Below are positions 36,639 through 44,786 of a stretch of DNA of 64,000 nucleotides, one piece after another. The translations under genes and the position numbers were made by a program. The DNA lies in NCBI RefSeq assembly GCF_900088535.1, contig NZ_LT578417.1:620001-684000 (forward strand). The letters run 5' to 3'. The notes below the pieces were generated by a model, which made no database searches, was not told the DNA's origin, and was given only the letters and a program-made list of their open reading frames with translations. Position 1 is the stretch's first letter. The number at the start of each line of letters is the position of its first letter. The stretch comes from Cyanobium sp. NIES-981 (lineage in GTDB: Bacteria; Cyanobacteriota; Cyanobacteriia; PCC-6307; Cyanobiaceae).

Positions 36639-37784
36639 ATGGAGTCCTCCATGACCGACCTGCGCGGCATCGCCGAACACTTCGCCCTGCCGGCGGCGGT
36701 GACCAGCGTGGAACCCCTGGGCAACGGCAATGTGAACGACACGTTCCGGGTGGAGACGGCTGGCGGCCAGCGTTTCGTGCTGCAGCGGCTCAACACCCAC
36801 GTGTTCCCCCGCCCGGAGCTGGTGATGGCCAACATCGTGGCGCTGAACCGCCACGTGGCCGGCCGAGGGGCACCGTCCGGGCCGCAGAGGGAGCGCTGGG
36901 AACTGCCCGAAGCGATCCCGCTGCGGGCTGAGGCAGCGGAGTCCCACGGCGAGCCCGGCGGGCAGGCGTTTCAGCTGGAAGTCCCGAGCGGAGTGTGGCG
37001 CCTGATCAGCCACGTGGATCAGGCCACCACCCACGACACGGTGCTCAGCCTCGACCACGCGGCCGAACTGGGGCGGGGCCTGGGCACCTTCCACCGGCTG
37101 ATCCACGACCTGCCCTGCGCCCAGCTGGCCGACACCCTGGAGGGGTTCCACATCACACCGGCCTACCTGGCCAGCTACGAGCGGGTGCGGGCCAACCTGC
37201 AGAGCAGCTCCCCGGAGCGGCGGTTCGACGCCGACGAGCGCCACTGCATCGCCTTCGTGGAGCAGCGCCGGGACCTGGCAGGGGTGCTGGAGCAGGCCAA
37301 GGCTGCCGGGGTGCTGCAGCTGCGGCCGATTCACGGCGATCCGAAGGTGAACAACGTGATGCTGGATGCCACCAGCGGCCGCGCCGTGGCCCTGGTGGAT
37401 CTGGACACGGTGAAGCCGGGCCTGGTGCACTACGACATCGGCGACTGCCTGCGCTCCGGCTGCAATCCGGCAGGGGAGGAATGCCGCGACCTGGACGCTG
37501 TGGTGTTCGATCTCGACCGCTGCCGCGCCATCCTGGACGGCTATCTGGACCAGGCCCGGGGATTCCTCACCCCCCCGGATTTCGACCATCTCTATGTGGC
37601 GGGGCGACTGATCAGCTTTGAGTTGGGCCTTCGGTTCTTCACCGATCACCTGGCCGGCAACCGCTATTTCAAGGTGAGCCATCCGCGCCACAACCTGGAG
37701 CGGGCCCTGGTGCAGTTCCGTCTCACCGAGAGCATCGAGGCCCAGGAGCCTGCCATCCGGGCCGTGATCGAGGAGCTGCGCTGA
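36639..37784 (+). CDS. Phosphotransferase of the APH/choline-kinase fold (NahK-like)
   Basis: Small-molecule kinase of about 381 residues. PLGNGNVNDTFRVETAG forms the nucleotide loop, RFVLQRLN holds the ATP lysine region, IHGDPKVNNVMLD is the catalytic HxDxxxxN loop and ALVDLDTVKPG is the Mg-binding DxD segment. The pattern resembles bacterial N-acetylhexosamine 1-kinase, but the substrate is unproven. Starts at 36606 or 36651 are possible. The stop TGA overlaps the next ATG (TGATG), coupling it to the DOMON-like gene. Confidence 0.85.
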   Translation: MESSMTDLRGIAEHFALPAAVTSVEPLGNGNVNDTFRVETAGGQRFVLQRLNTHVFPRPELVMANIVALNRHVAGRGAPSGPQRERWELPEAIPLRAEAAESHGEPGGQAFQLEVPSGVWRLISHVDQATTHDTVLSLDHAAELGRGLGTFHRLIHDLPCAQLADTLEGFHITPAYLASYERVRANLQSSSPERRFDADERHCIAFVEQRRDLAGVLEQAKAAGVLQLRPIHGDPKVNNVMLDATSGRAVALVDLDTVKPGLVHYDIGDCLRSGCNPAGEECRDLDAVVFDLDRCRAILDGYLDQARGFLTPPDFDHLYVAGRLISFELGLRFFTDHLAGNRYFKVSHPRHNLERALVQFRLTESIEAQEPAIRAVIEELR

Positions 37785-38380
37785 TGGAACGGCAGGTGTT
37801 CGCGCTCGTTCCCTTCGAGGCGGCTGCGCCGGCCGTCACCATCGGTGGCCGGCTCCGGGTGGGCGCCGCCGAGCCGGGCGGCACCGGGCTGGTGCTGGAG
37901 CTGACATTCGACGTGCGCAGCCAACCTGAGCACCATGGCCTCGCCGGCCTGGCCCTGCCCCGGCCACCGGCCGGCGTCGCGGGCGGGCCCGGCGAGGGCG
38001 CACGGCGCGACGGCCTGTGGGAGCACACCTGCCTGGAATGCTTCCTGGCTCCCGCCGGCCAGCCCCACTACCTGGAGTTCAACCTCGCTCCGGATGGGGC
38101 GTGGAACGTCTACGCCCTGGATGCCTACAGGCAGGGACTGCGTCCGGCGGCGGAGTACCGCAGCCTGCCCTTCCACTGCCGGATCGGCCCTGAAGCCCTC
38201 CAGCTGGAGCTGCGCTGCCCGCTGCCTTCCAGCTGGCACGGGGTGAGGGCGATCGACTGGCAGGTGAGCGCCGTGCTGGAGAACCTGGATGGCGGCCTGA
38301 GCCACTGGGCCCTGCGCCATCCCGCCGCCGCCGCCGACTTTCACGACCGGCGGCAGTGGAGCCGGGGAGAGCTGTTGTGA
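37784..38380 (+). CDS. DOMON-like domain protein
   Basis: 198-residue protein probably of the DOMON-like group. WEHTCLECFLAP and YLEFNLAPDGAWNVYALDAYRQG (region about 88-112) are typical of these proteins, whose beta-sandwich may bind a sugar or heme; the ligand is unknown. There is no signal peptide. It is translationally coupled to the preceding kinase gene, so a shared sugar-related role is possible but not shown. Confidence 0.75.
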   Translation: MERQVFALVPFEAAAPAVTIGGRLRVGAAEPGGTGLVLELTFDVRSQPEHHGLAGLALPRPPAGVAGGPGEGARRDGLWEHTCLECFLAPAGQPHYLEFNLAPDGAWNVYALDAYRQGLRPAAEYRSLPFHCRIGPEALQLELRCPLPSSWHGVRAIDWQVSAVLENLDGGLSHWALRHPAAAADFHDRRQWSRGELL

Positions 38381-38393
38381 TCCCCCGACTGCG

Positions 38394-39374
38394 TTGAGCG
38401 CCGCAAGCGGGCCACCGGCTCCGCAGGGGCGCTTCGGGATCGTGGTGGTGCACCGCTCCGCCAGTCCCTACCTGGCGGTGTGCCTGCAGCAGGCGCGCCG
38501 CACCAATCCGGGGGTGCCGATCGTGCTGGCGGGTGATGCCAGCAATGCCGGCATTGCGGTGGACCGCTTCGTGGCGATCGACAGCCTGCCCCGCAGCCCT
38601 GGCTACGAGCGGTTCCTGCGCGACTACCGCCACCACAGCCCCTCCCAGAGTCTGCTGTGGGAGCGCTTCTGCATCGAACGCTGGTTCGTGCTGCTGGCCG
38701 TGATGGAACGGGAGGGGCTCGATCGCGTGCTGGCCCTCGATTCGGATGTGCTGCTGTTCTGCGACGCCGCCGAGGAAGCCATGCGCTGCAGCGCCTATGC
38801 CGTGGCCCTGAACCACTGGGACCAGCACCGGGCCCTGCCCCACTGCACCTTCATCCAGCAACGGGAGGCGCTCGAGGAGTTCTGCAGCCTGGTGAGTGCC
38901 ACCTACGCCAGCGAAGCCAGCCTGGAGACCCTGAAGCGGCGCAACCAGAAGAAGCTGGGCCGCCACTGGATCTCCGACATGTCGCTCTGGCATGCCTGGA
39001 CCCTGGCCACCGACCGGCCGGTGCTGATCCGCGAGCGCCTGGGCACCGATGGGGCGATCTACGACAGCTGCATCGAGCACATCCGCGGCTTCGAGGCGGT
39101 GAATCCCCTGCCGCTGCTGGTGCGCCCCTGGAAACGGCTGGTGTTCGAGAACGGCTGCGCCTACGCCTTCCGCCGGGACAACGGCCAGCGGCTGCGGCTG
39201 CTGTGCGTGCACTACCACGGCCGTTTCAAGGCCCTGATGGCCCGCCATGCCCGCGGCCAGGCCGATGGGCTGGGGGCAGCCCTGGTGCTGCTGCGCCTGA
39301 AGCTGGCGGCGCTGCCGCTGAAGGTGATCCGGGCCTGGCAGGGCTATGCCCGGCGCCAGACCGGACGACGCTGA
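38394..39374 (+). CDS. Predicted GT-A-fold glycosyltransferase
   Basis: 326-residue protein starting with TTG at 38394. The Rossmann-like beginning FGIVVVHRSASPYLAVCLQQA and VLALDSDVLLF around residue 118 (a DxD-type metal motif) fit a GT-A glycosyltransferase. The ISDMSLWHAWTLA segment and late LLCVHYHGRFK also look like parts of the active site. The sugar donor and acceptor are unknown. It lies 13 bases downstream of the DOMON-like gene and could be co-transcribed. Confidence 0.72.
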   Translation: MSAASGPPAPQGRFGIVVVHRSASPYLAVCLQQARRTNPGVPIVLAGDASNAGIAVDRFVAIDSLPRSPGYERFLRDYRHHSPSQSLLWERFCIERWFVLLAVMEREGLDRVLALDSDVLLFCDAAEEAMRCSAYAVALNHWDQHRALPHCTFIQQREALEEFCSLVSATYASEASLETLKRRNQKKLGRHWISDMSLWHAWTLATDRPVLIRERLGTDGAIYDSCIEHIRGFEAVNPLPLLVRPWKRLVFENGCAYAFRRDNGQRLRLLCVHYHGRFKALMARHARGQADGLGAALVLLRLKLAALPLKVIRAWQGYARRQTGRR

Positions 39375-39432
39375 GACCACGGAACGAGGGCGGCGGCGAG
39401 CTTCCGGGCTCCCCCAGGGGCGGCAACCCCTG

Positions 39433-40914
39433 TCAGGAAGCCTCCTGCACCGCTGCAGGATCCCTGCTGGGCATCAGAACCTGCCCCAGGGCGGAGCGGT
39501 GGAGCACAGGGACAGCCGGAGAGGTGGCATGGCGCGCGGCGAAATGGACACGGGTGCGCCCATCCAGTCGCTGCGCGAGCGAGATGGCCTCCCCGGTGCT
39601 GGTCGGGGAGATCACCACCCGCAGCACACTCCCCGGGCAGGCCTCCAGCACCCGTTGCAGCTCGGCCGGTTGGTGGAACGCATAACGGCTCCACCAGCTG
39701 TCCGCCCGCAGGATGGAGAGGCACGAGACGGACCCCGCCAGCACGCAGAGCAGCAGCACCATCCCACCCACGGCGCGGCTGCTTCTGGAGGCGATCAGCC
39801 CCCAGATGGCTGCGGCCACCAGAAGCTGAACGCCAAGGAGACCCGGGAGGAGGTAGCGCGTGGTGAGGGCATGGCGTCCACCGCTCAGCAGATCGGCGCT
39901 CTCGAGGGCCAGCAGATTCACGGCCGGCAGCAGCACCAGCAGCAGCCAGTCGCCACCGCCGCGGCGCGCCAGATGGTGGGCACCGGCCAGCGCCAGACCC
40001 AGCAGAACCGGCAGCACCAGCCAGGGCCACCACGGCGGTGGTGGGGCGCCCAGGTCCAGAAAGGGAGCACTCCAGTGCAGGCTGCGGATCAGGGGCCCGG
40101 AGGCGGGTGGGGCCGCGGTCCGCAGCCAGGCCGTGTGGCTGAGCAGGGCATGCAGCCGCAGGCCCATCACCGACAGCCAGGGAAGAAAGCCCAGCAGCGC
40201 CAGGGCAGTGGCGCCTGCCCAGCGGCGGCGCTGGGCGCGGTGCCGCCCCGCGAGCAGGGCGTGGAGGCCGTGGCTCAGGGGAACCACCAGAAAGATCAGG
40301 CTGGTGTAGAGGCCGGCCAGCAGGCTGAGCACGTAGCCCCAGAACAGCCTGGGGCCGGGCAGCCGCCGCAGGCGCAGGTAGGCCGCGCAGGCAAGGGCGC
40401 TCAGCAGCAGCAGCAGGCTGTAGGGCCGTGCCTCCTGGGCGTAGAGCAGGTGCAGGGGCGAAACGGCGGTGGTCACGGCGACCACGGCGGCGAGCCCCCG
40501 CTGGCCGGAAGCCTCCCGGCCTAGCCAGGCCATGGCAGGCAGGGTCAGCAGGCTGAACAGGGCGGAGAGCTGCCGCACCCGGGCCATCGCGTCACCGGAG
40601 GCCTCACGCACCAGCCGGGCCAGCAGGAAGTAGAGGGGGGGATGTTCCGGGTGCCGGACCAGCTGCCGCAGCGTGGCCGCCCAGCCGTGGTCGGGGGAGA
40701 GGTGAAGAAAACGCTGCAGGTCGCCTGCCTTCAGCGTGGTGGACGGCACCGCAAGCCGGGCGATCTGCTCCTGGGGAAAGCCTGCCGTGCGCAGCGCGGT
40801 GTGCACTTCGTCATGGGAGAGCCAGTGCTGGGCCGGGTTGTGGAAGCGCAGCACGGCCGCCACGACCAGCAGTGCCAGGAGGGCCCAGCTCCAGGGGGAT
40901 CGGCCAGGGCTCAA
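39433..40914 (-). CDS. GT39-like integral membrane glycosyltransferase
   Basis: 493-residue membrane protein with about 10-12 hydrophobic helices. The first loop after helix 1 contains HWLSHDEVHTALRTA, an acidic DE pair where GT39/ArnT enzymes keep their catalytic acidic residue. HPEHPPLYFLLARLV is the expected second loop signature. Such enzymes use polyprenyl-phosphate sugars at the periplasmic face to modify proteins or lipids. It is convergent with the GT-A gene at 38394-39374. Confidence 0.83.
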   Translation of the reverse strand: MSPGRSPWSWALLALLVVAAVLRFHNPAQHWLSHDEVHTALRTAGFPQEQIARLAVPSTTLKAGDLQRFLHLSPDHGWAATLRQLVRHPEHPPLYFLLARLVREASGDAMARVRQLSALFSLLTLPAMAWLGREASGQRGLAAVVAVTTAVSPLHLLYAQEARPYSLLLLLSALACAAYLRLRRLPGPRLFWGYVLSLLAGLYTSLIFLVVPLSHGLHALLAGRHRAQRRRWAGATALALLGFLPWLSVMGLRLHALLSHTAWLRTAAPPASGPLIRSLHWSAPFLDLGAPPPPWWPWLVLPVLLGLALAGAHHLARRGGGDWLLLVLLPAVNLLALESADLLSGGRHALTTRYLLPGLLGVQLLVAAAIWGLIASRSSRAVGGMVLLLCVLAGSVSCLSILRADSWWSRYAFHQPAELQRVLEACPGSVLRVVISPTSTGEAISLAQRLDGRTRVHFAARHATSPAVPVLHRSALGQVLMPSRDPAAVQEAS

Positions 40915-41042
40915 GGCGACGCCTGCTCAAAGGAAGCTGGGAACCAGTCTGAGGACAACGCTGCAGCAGGACAGCACGGCACCCCACCAGGTTGCCGTGG
41001 ACGCCGGGGCTGCCGGGGCGCGGACGGACTGCTGGACGTGCT

Positions 41043-41062
41043 CCCGGCCCAACGGGGCCGGG
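41043..41062. other. Strong GC-rich inverted repeat between two glycan genes
   Basis: CCCGGCCC at 41043-41050 and GGGCCGGG at 41055-41062 form a perfect 8-bp stem with an AACG loop, 15 bases past the stop of the pyruvyl transferase gene on the minus strand. There is no T tract on either side, so a rho-independent terminator is not clear. The 162-base gap also holds GC-rich sequence without any gene. Confidence 0.45.
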
Positions 41063-41076
41063 CGGATGCCTCAGCC

Positions 41077-42072
41077 TCAGCCGGCCTGCTGCTGCACCAG
41101 GGCCACGGAGGCCTCCAGTGCCTGGCGGGAGAGCAGCAGCATCCGGGCCTGGCTGGAGGCGATCGCCTCCAGCGGGCAGGTCTCCAGGCAGCGGCGCATC
41201 ACGGCGGCGAGCTGGTCGCTGCTGCAGGCCTCGGCGTTGAACAGATGGGGCCAGCCGGTGCGGCCGAGCACCTCGGTGAGCTTGCCGCCGCCGGCGATCT
41301 GATCCACCGCGATCACGGGCACGCCGGCGGCCAGGGCCAGCAGCGAACCGTGCAGGCGGGTGGTGAGCACCAGATCCACCGCCTCGAAGCCGGCCTGGAT
41401 CCGGGCCGGGGTGTTGGTCGCCGAGAGCACGGTGTCGATCGGCAGCACCGGCCCGGGGTGGTCGGCCAGAACCTGCTGGAACAGGTCCGCCGCCGCCGCC
41501 GAGCGGTCCCTTGCCGGTCCGTAGTCCTTCTGGGGCCCGCGCAGGCAGAGGCCGATGCGGGCACCGGCCAGGCTGGCCGGGCGCGGACGCTCGAGGGCCG
41601 GACGGCAGTGGCCGATGGCCAGATCGAAGAAGGCGGGCTCCCTGCCGTCGCGGGCCACCACCCCCTCGAGCAGGGCGTTGAGGGGGTCCTGGCGCTCGAG
41701 GATCGACACCCCGGCGGCGAGCTTGCGGGTTGGGCCGCAGGCCGACAGCAGGCGCCGGAGCCGCTTGGTCATCACCAGCGGTCCGCAGACGAACACCAGG
41801 GTGCGCAGCTGGCCGGCCAGCCGCCACGGCCGGCGGATCGCCAGATGGGTGGGGAGCGCATGGCGGGGATGGGACAGCACGGTGTGGGGCACCCCGGCCG
41901 CCAGCAGCGCGGCGGAGAGGTTCTCCACCGCCAGGAGGTCTCCCAGGGTGGCGCCCCGGGGCCAGCTGCCCCACCACACGAGGGCCACCGGAGAACAGGC
42001 CGGGGGCTGGCGCCAGCCCCGCAGCCCGGCGGGCAGCAGTCCGGTGAGCCGGGGGCGGCCAGGTTCAGCCAT
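41077..42072 (-). CDS. Polysaccharide pyruvyl transferase family protein
   Basis: 331-residue protein resembling the CsaB-type pyruvyl transferases that add a ketal pyruvate to exopolysaccharide or wall sugars. VALVWWGSWPRGATLGDLLAVE at the N-terminus, VLTTRLHGSLLALAAGVPVIAVD (region about 235-257) and FNAEACSSDQLAAVMRR are the conserved blocks; the RLHG loop is diagnostic. It overlaps folB slightly (8 bases) and is followed by the GT39-like gene, so surface-glycan work in this stretch is plausible. Confidence 0.83.
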   Translation of the reverse strand: MAEPGRPRLTGLLPAGLRGWRQPPACSPVALVWWGSWPRGATLGDLLAVENLSAALLAAGVPHTVLSHPRHALPTHLAIRRPWRLAGQLRTLVFVCGPLVMTKRLRRLLSACGPTRKLAAGVSILERQDPLNALLEGVVARDGREPAFFDLAIGHCRPALERPRPASLAGARIGLCLRGPQKDYGPARDRSAAAADLFQQVLADHPGPVLPIDTVLSATNTPARIQAGFEAVDLVLTTRLHGSLLALAAGVPVIAVDQIAGGGKLTEVLGRTGWPHLFNAEACSSDQLAAVMRRCLETCPLEAIASSQARMLLLSRQALEASVALVQQQAG

Positions 42073-42472
42073 GGGGCGCCTCCCCGGGGGAGGGGAATCC
42101 CGGGCCGGGGGGCCAGTGGCGGCTGCGGCGCACGGCCACCACGCCGGTGAACCCCGGCACGGGGGCGGCGCACTTGCGCAGCTCCAGCCGCACCGGCACC
42201 GCCCCGTAGAGGGCCTCGACCCGGCTGAGGATGCGCTCGCTGAAGTGCTCCAGGGTGAGGCACTCTGTGCGGGGGGCCAGCCGCTGCAGGTCCGCGATCA
42301 GGCGGCTGTAGTCAAGGCTGGCGGCCAGGGCGTCGTCGCGGCCGGCCTGGCGCAGATCGGCAGCGAGCACCACATCGAGCTCGAACCACTGCCCCCGTTG
42401 CCGCTCCTGCTCCAGCACCCCCACGTGGGCCCAGAGGCGCAGGCCCCGCACCACGATCTGATCGGTGCTCAC
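42065..42472 (-). CDS. folB: Dihydroneopterin aldolase
   Basis: Folate pathway enzyme converting dihydroneopterin to 6-hydroxymethyl-dihydropterin. From a GTG at 42472 it has 135 residues: [22 protein letters not shown] at the start, with the Glu of the active site, then [25 protein letters not shown] and a late [14 protein letters not shown] with the conserved Lys. The start overlaps the proA stop as GTGA, so folate and proline genes share a message here. The rest of the frame upstream is a shadow of proA. Confidence 0.9.
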   Translation of the reverse strand: MSTDQIVVRGLRLWAHVGVLEQERQRGQWFELDVVLAADLRQAGRDDALAASLDYSRLIADLQRLAPRTECLTLEHFSERILSRVEALYGAVPVRLELRKCAAPVPGFTGVVAVRRSRHWPPGPGFPSPGEAPHG

Positions 42473-43848
42473 AGGGGCAGGGCGCGGTGGGTGAAGGCGC
42501 GGACCCCCGTGGCGTAGTCGGCGGCGATGTGCCCCTCCCCCCGCAGGCGGTAGCGGTAGGTCACCAGGCCTTCGAGGCCCACCGGCCCGCGGGGGGGAAG
42601 GGTCTGGGTGCTGATGCCCACCTCGGCGCCGAAGCCGTAGCGGAAGCCGTCGGCGAAGCGGGTGCTGCAGTTGAGGAACACACCGGCACTGTCCACCGCC
42701 GCCAGGAAACGATCGGCCGTCGCCGCGTCGGTGGTGCAGATCGCATCGGTGTGGCGGGATCCGTAGCGGCGGATGTGCTCCAGGGCGTCCTCGAGGTCGT
42801 CCACCACCTTCACCGCCAGGATCAGATCGGAGAACTCGCTGCCCCAGTCCTGCTCCCGGGCGGCCACGCCCACCCCCAGGGACTGGCTGGCCGCATCGCC
42901 GCGCAGCTCCACCCCCGCCTGCTCGAAGGCGGGAATGGCCAGCGGCAGGAAGCTGGCGGCGATCGAGCGGTGCACCAGCAGGGTTTCGATGGCGTTGCAC
43001 GCCGCCGGATACTGGGTCTTGGCATCGAGGGCCACCCGCAGGGACTGGGTCCCATCGGCGGCCGCGTCCACGTAGAGGTGGCACACCCCGTCGGCGTGGC
43101 CCAGCACGGGGATGCGGGTGTTCTCCTGGATGAAGCGCACCAGGGCATTGGAGCCGCGGGGGATGATCAGATCCACCAGGCCATCGAGCTTCAGCAGGGC
43201 CAGGCTCTCCTCCCGGCTGGTGAGCAGCGCCAGGGCCTCCGGCGCCACGGCGCTGCGGCCCAGCCCGGCCTGCAGGGCCTGGAGAATGGCCGCGCAGCTG
43301 CGGCTGGCCTCGCGGCCTCCCTTGAGGATGGCGCCGTTGCCGGAACGGATCGCCAGGGAGGCGATCTGCATCACCGCATCCGGCCGGGCCTCGAAGATCA
43401 CCCCCACCACCCCCAGCGGCACGGTGAGGCGCTCCAGCACCAGGCCCTGATCCAGCTCGGTGTGGAGCTGCCGCCGGCCCACCGGATCCGGCAGCGCGGC
43501 CACCTGGCGCACGCCGGCGATGGCACCATCGAGCTTGGCGGCATCCAGCTTCAGGCGGGCCACCAGGGCCGGTGCCAGGCCATCGGCGGCCGCGGCCTCC
43601 AGATCCGCCTGGTTGGCGGCGAGGATCGCGGCGCGGGCCTGCTCGAGCGCTTCGGCCATGGCGAGCACCGCCTGGCGGCGCTCGCCATCGGCGCACTGAC
43701 CCAGGGCCATGGCGCTGCGGCGCACCGTGGCGGCCCGCTGCAGCAGCTCGGGACTGGGATCGGGAACGGAAGCCCCAGGGGCTGCGGAACCCGGGGAGGC
43801 TGACCCCGACGGGGTGGAGCCGGACGGTGGGGTGGCGGTGACAGTCAT
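42469..43848 (-). CDS. proA: Gamma-glutamyl phosphate reductase
   Basis: NADPH-dependent second step of proline synthesis, giving glutamate-5-semialdehyde. The 459-residue protein has the aldehyde dehydrogenase fold with [35 protein letters not shown] (region about 138-172), the catalytic cysteine in [14 protein letters not shown] and the C-terminal [20 protein letters not shown]. An N-terminal Pro/Ser/Gly extension of about 35 residues is not conserved, so a later start is possible. proB is absent. Confidence 0.95.
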   Translation of the reverse strand: MTVTATPPSGSTPSGSASPGSAAPGASVPDPSPELLQRAATVRRSAMALGQCADGERRQAVLAMAEALEQARAAILAANQADLEAAAADGLAPALVARLKLDAAKLDGAIAGVRQVAALPDPVGRRQLHTELDQGLVLERLTVPLGVVGVIFEARPDAVMQIASLAIRSGNGAILKGGREASRSCAAILQALQAGLGRSAVAPEALALLTSREESLALLKLDGLVDLIIPRGSNALVRFIQENTRIPVLGHADGVCHLYVDAAADGTQSLRVALDAKTQYPAACNAIETLLVHRSIAASFLPLAIPAFEQAGVELRGDAASQSLGVGVAAREQDWGSEFSDLILAVKVVDDLEDALEHIRRYGSRHTDAICTTDAATADRFLAAVDSAGVFLNCSTRFADGFRYGFGAEVGISTQTLPPRGPVGLEGLVTYRYRLRGEGHIAADYATGVRAFTHRALPL

Positions 43849-43855
43849 GCCCCCA

Positions 43856-44785
43856 TCATCCCAACCGGAGCGGGGCCAGACGCTCGAACGCCAGCCGCGC
43901 TGCCCCCAGCCGGCCGGCCCCGTTGCCCAGGGCGCAGCGTTCGATCCGCAGACCCTCGCGGCTCACCGCCAGAACCCGCTGCTCCACCTGCTCCCACACC
44001 GCCGGCAGGAAGTGGTGGCTGGCGCCACTGAGACCGCCGCCGAGCAGCACTAGTTCGGGGGTGAGCACGTAGAGAAGCGAGCTGAGCCCGATGCCGAGCA
44101 ACCGCCCATAGGCCTGCCACACCGCCAGGGCCTCGGCATCGCCCCCATCGGCGCGGCGGCAGAGCTCGCGGGGATCCAGGCCGCTGAGCCGGCCCAGACC
44201 ACCGATGCTGCAGTAGCTCTCCAGGGAACCACGGTTGCCGCTGTTGCAGGGGGGGCCCTCCGGCTGGATCCCGATCAGGCCGGGCTCGGCCGCCGCCCCC
44301 CCATGGCCGGTGAACAGCCGGCCGCCCAGCAGCACCGCCCCACCCACCCCCGTGCCGAGGGTGAGCAGCAGCACATCGGCGCTGCCGCGGGCGGCGCCCT
44401 GCCAGAGCTCGCCGATCACCGCACAGTTGGCGTCATTGGCCAGGGTCACCTGCCGCTGGAGCAGCGGCTCGAGCCAGTCCGCCAGGGGCACATCGCGCCA
44501 GCCCGGCAGGTTGATGGCGATGCGGGCCCGGCGGCAGGTGCGGTCGCTCGGGCCGGGATGCCCGATGCCCACCCGGTCGGCGCGGCTGTCCGGGTCGATC
44601 GCCGCCACCGCCTCGGCGATCGCCGTGGTCACGGCCCCGGGCACGGCGGGCTGGGGGGTGGGGCACACGGCCTCGGCCAGCAGGGTGCCCGCAGCGTCGA
44701 AGCGGCCGAGCTTGATGGCGCTGCCGCCCAGGTCCACGCCGATGGCCTGGGGAAGCGGGGAGCGCTCCGCGGTGGACGGATCCAT
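43856..44785 (-). CDS. ROK-family sugar kinase
   Basis: 309-residue kinase of the ROK family. [16 protein letters not shown] is the ATP phosphate loop, [17 protein letters not shown] carries the catalytic Asp, and [30 protein letters not shown] (region) has the ROK glycine segment. The usual Cys-rich zinc motif is reduced to [14 protein letters not shown]. Glucose or a related sugar is likely. It lies seven bases from proA and one base from tamB, so all three are probably on one transcript. A second glucokinase family is at 30711. Confidence 0.86.
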   Translation of the reverse strand: MDPSTAERSPLPQAIGVDLGGSAIKLGRFDAAGTLLAEAVCPTPQPAVPGAVTTAIAEAVAAIDPDSRADRVGIGHPGPSDRTCRRARIAINLPGWRDVPLADWLEPLLQRQVTLANDANCAVIGELWQGAARGSADVLLLTLGTGVGGAVLLGGRLFTGHGGAAAEPGLIGIQPEGPPCNSGNRGSLESYCSIGGLGRLSGLDPRELCRRADGGDAEALAVWQAYGRLLGIGLSSLLYVLTPELVLLGGGLSGASHHFLPAVWEQVEQRVLAVSREGLRIERCALGNGAGRLGAARLAFERLAPLRLG

Positions 44786-44786
44786 C

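Noticed and set aside
32730-37691. Minus-strand open frame of more than 1600 codons opposite ndhD, the M3 peptidase and the kinase gene
   Set aside because: In such GC-rich coding DNA the antisense frame rarely meets a stop codon. The translation is His/Gln/Gly/Ala-rich without any family motif, and the plus-strand genes are certain.
41043-41062. Rho-independent terminator for the pyruvyl transferase gene
   Set aside because: The stem is perfect but no T tract follows on either strand, so it is listed only as an inverted repeat.
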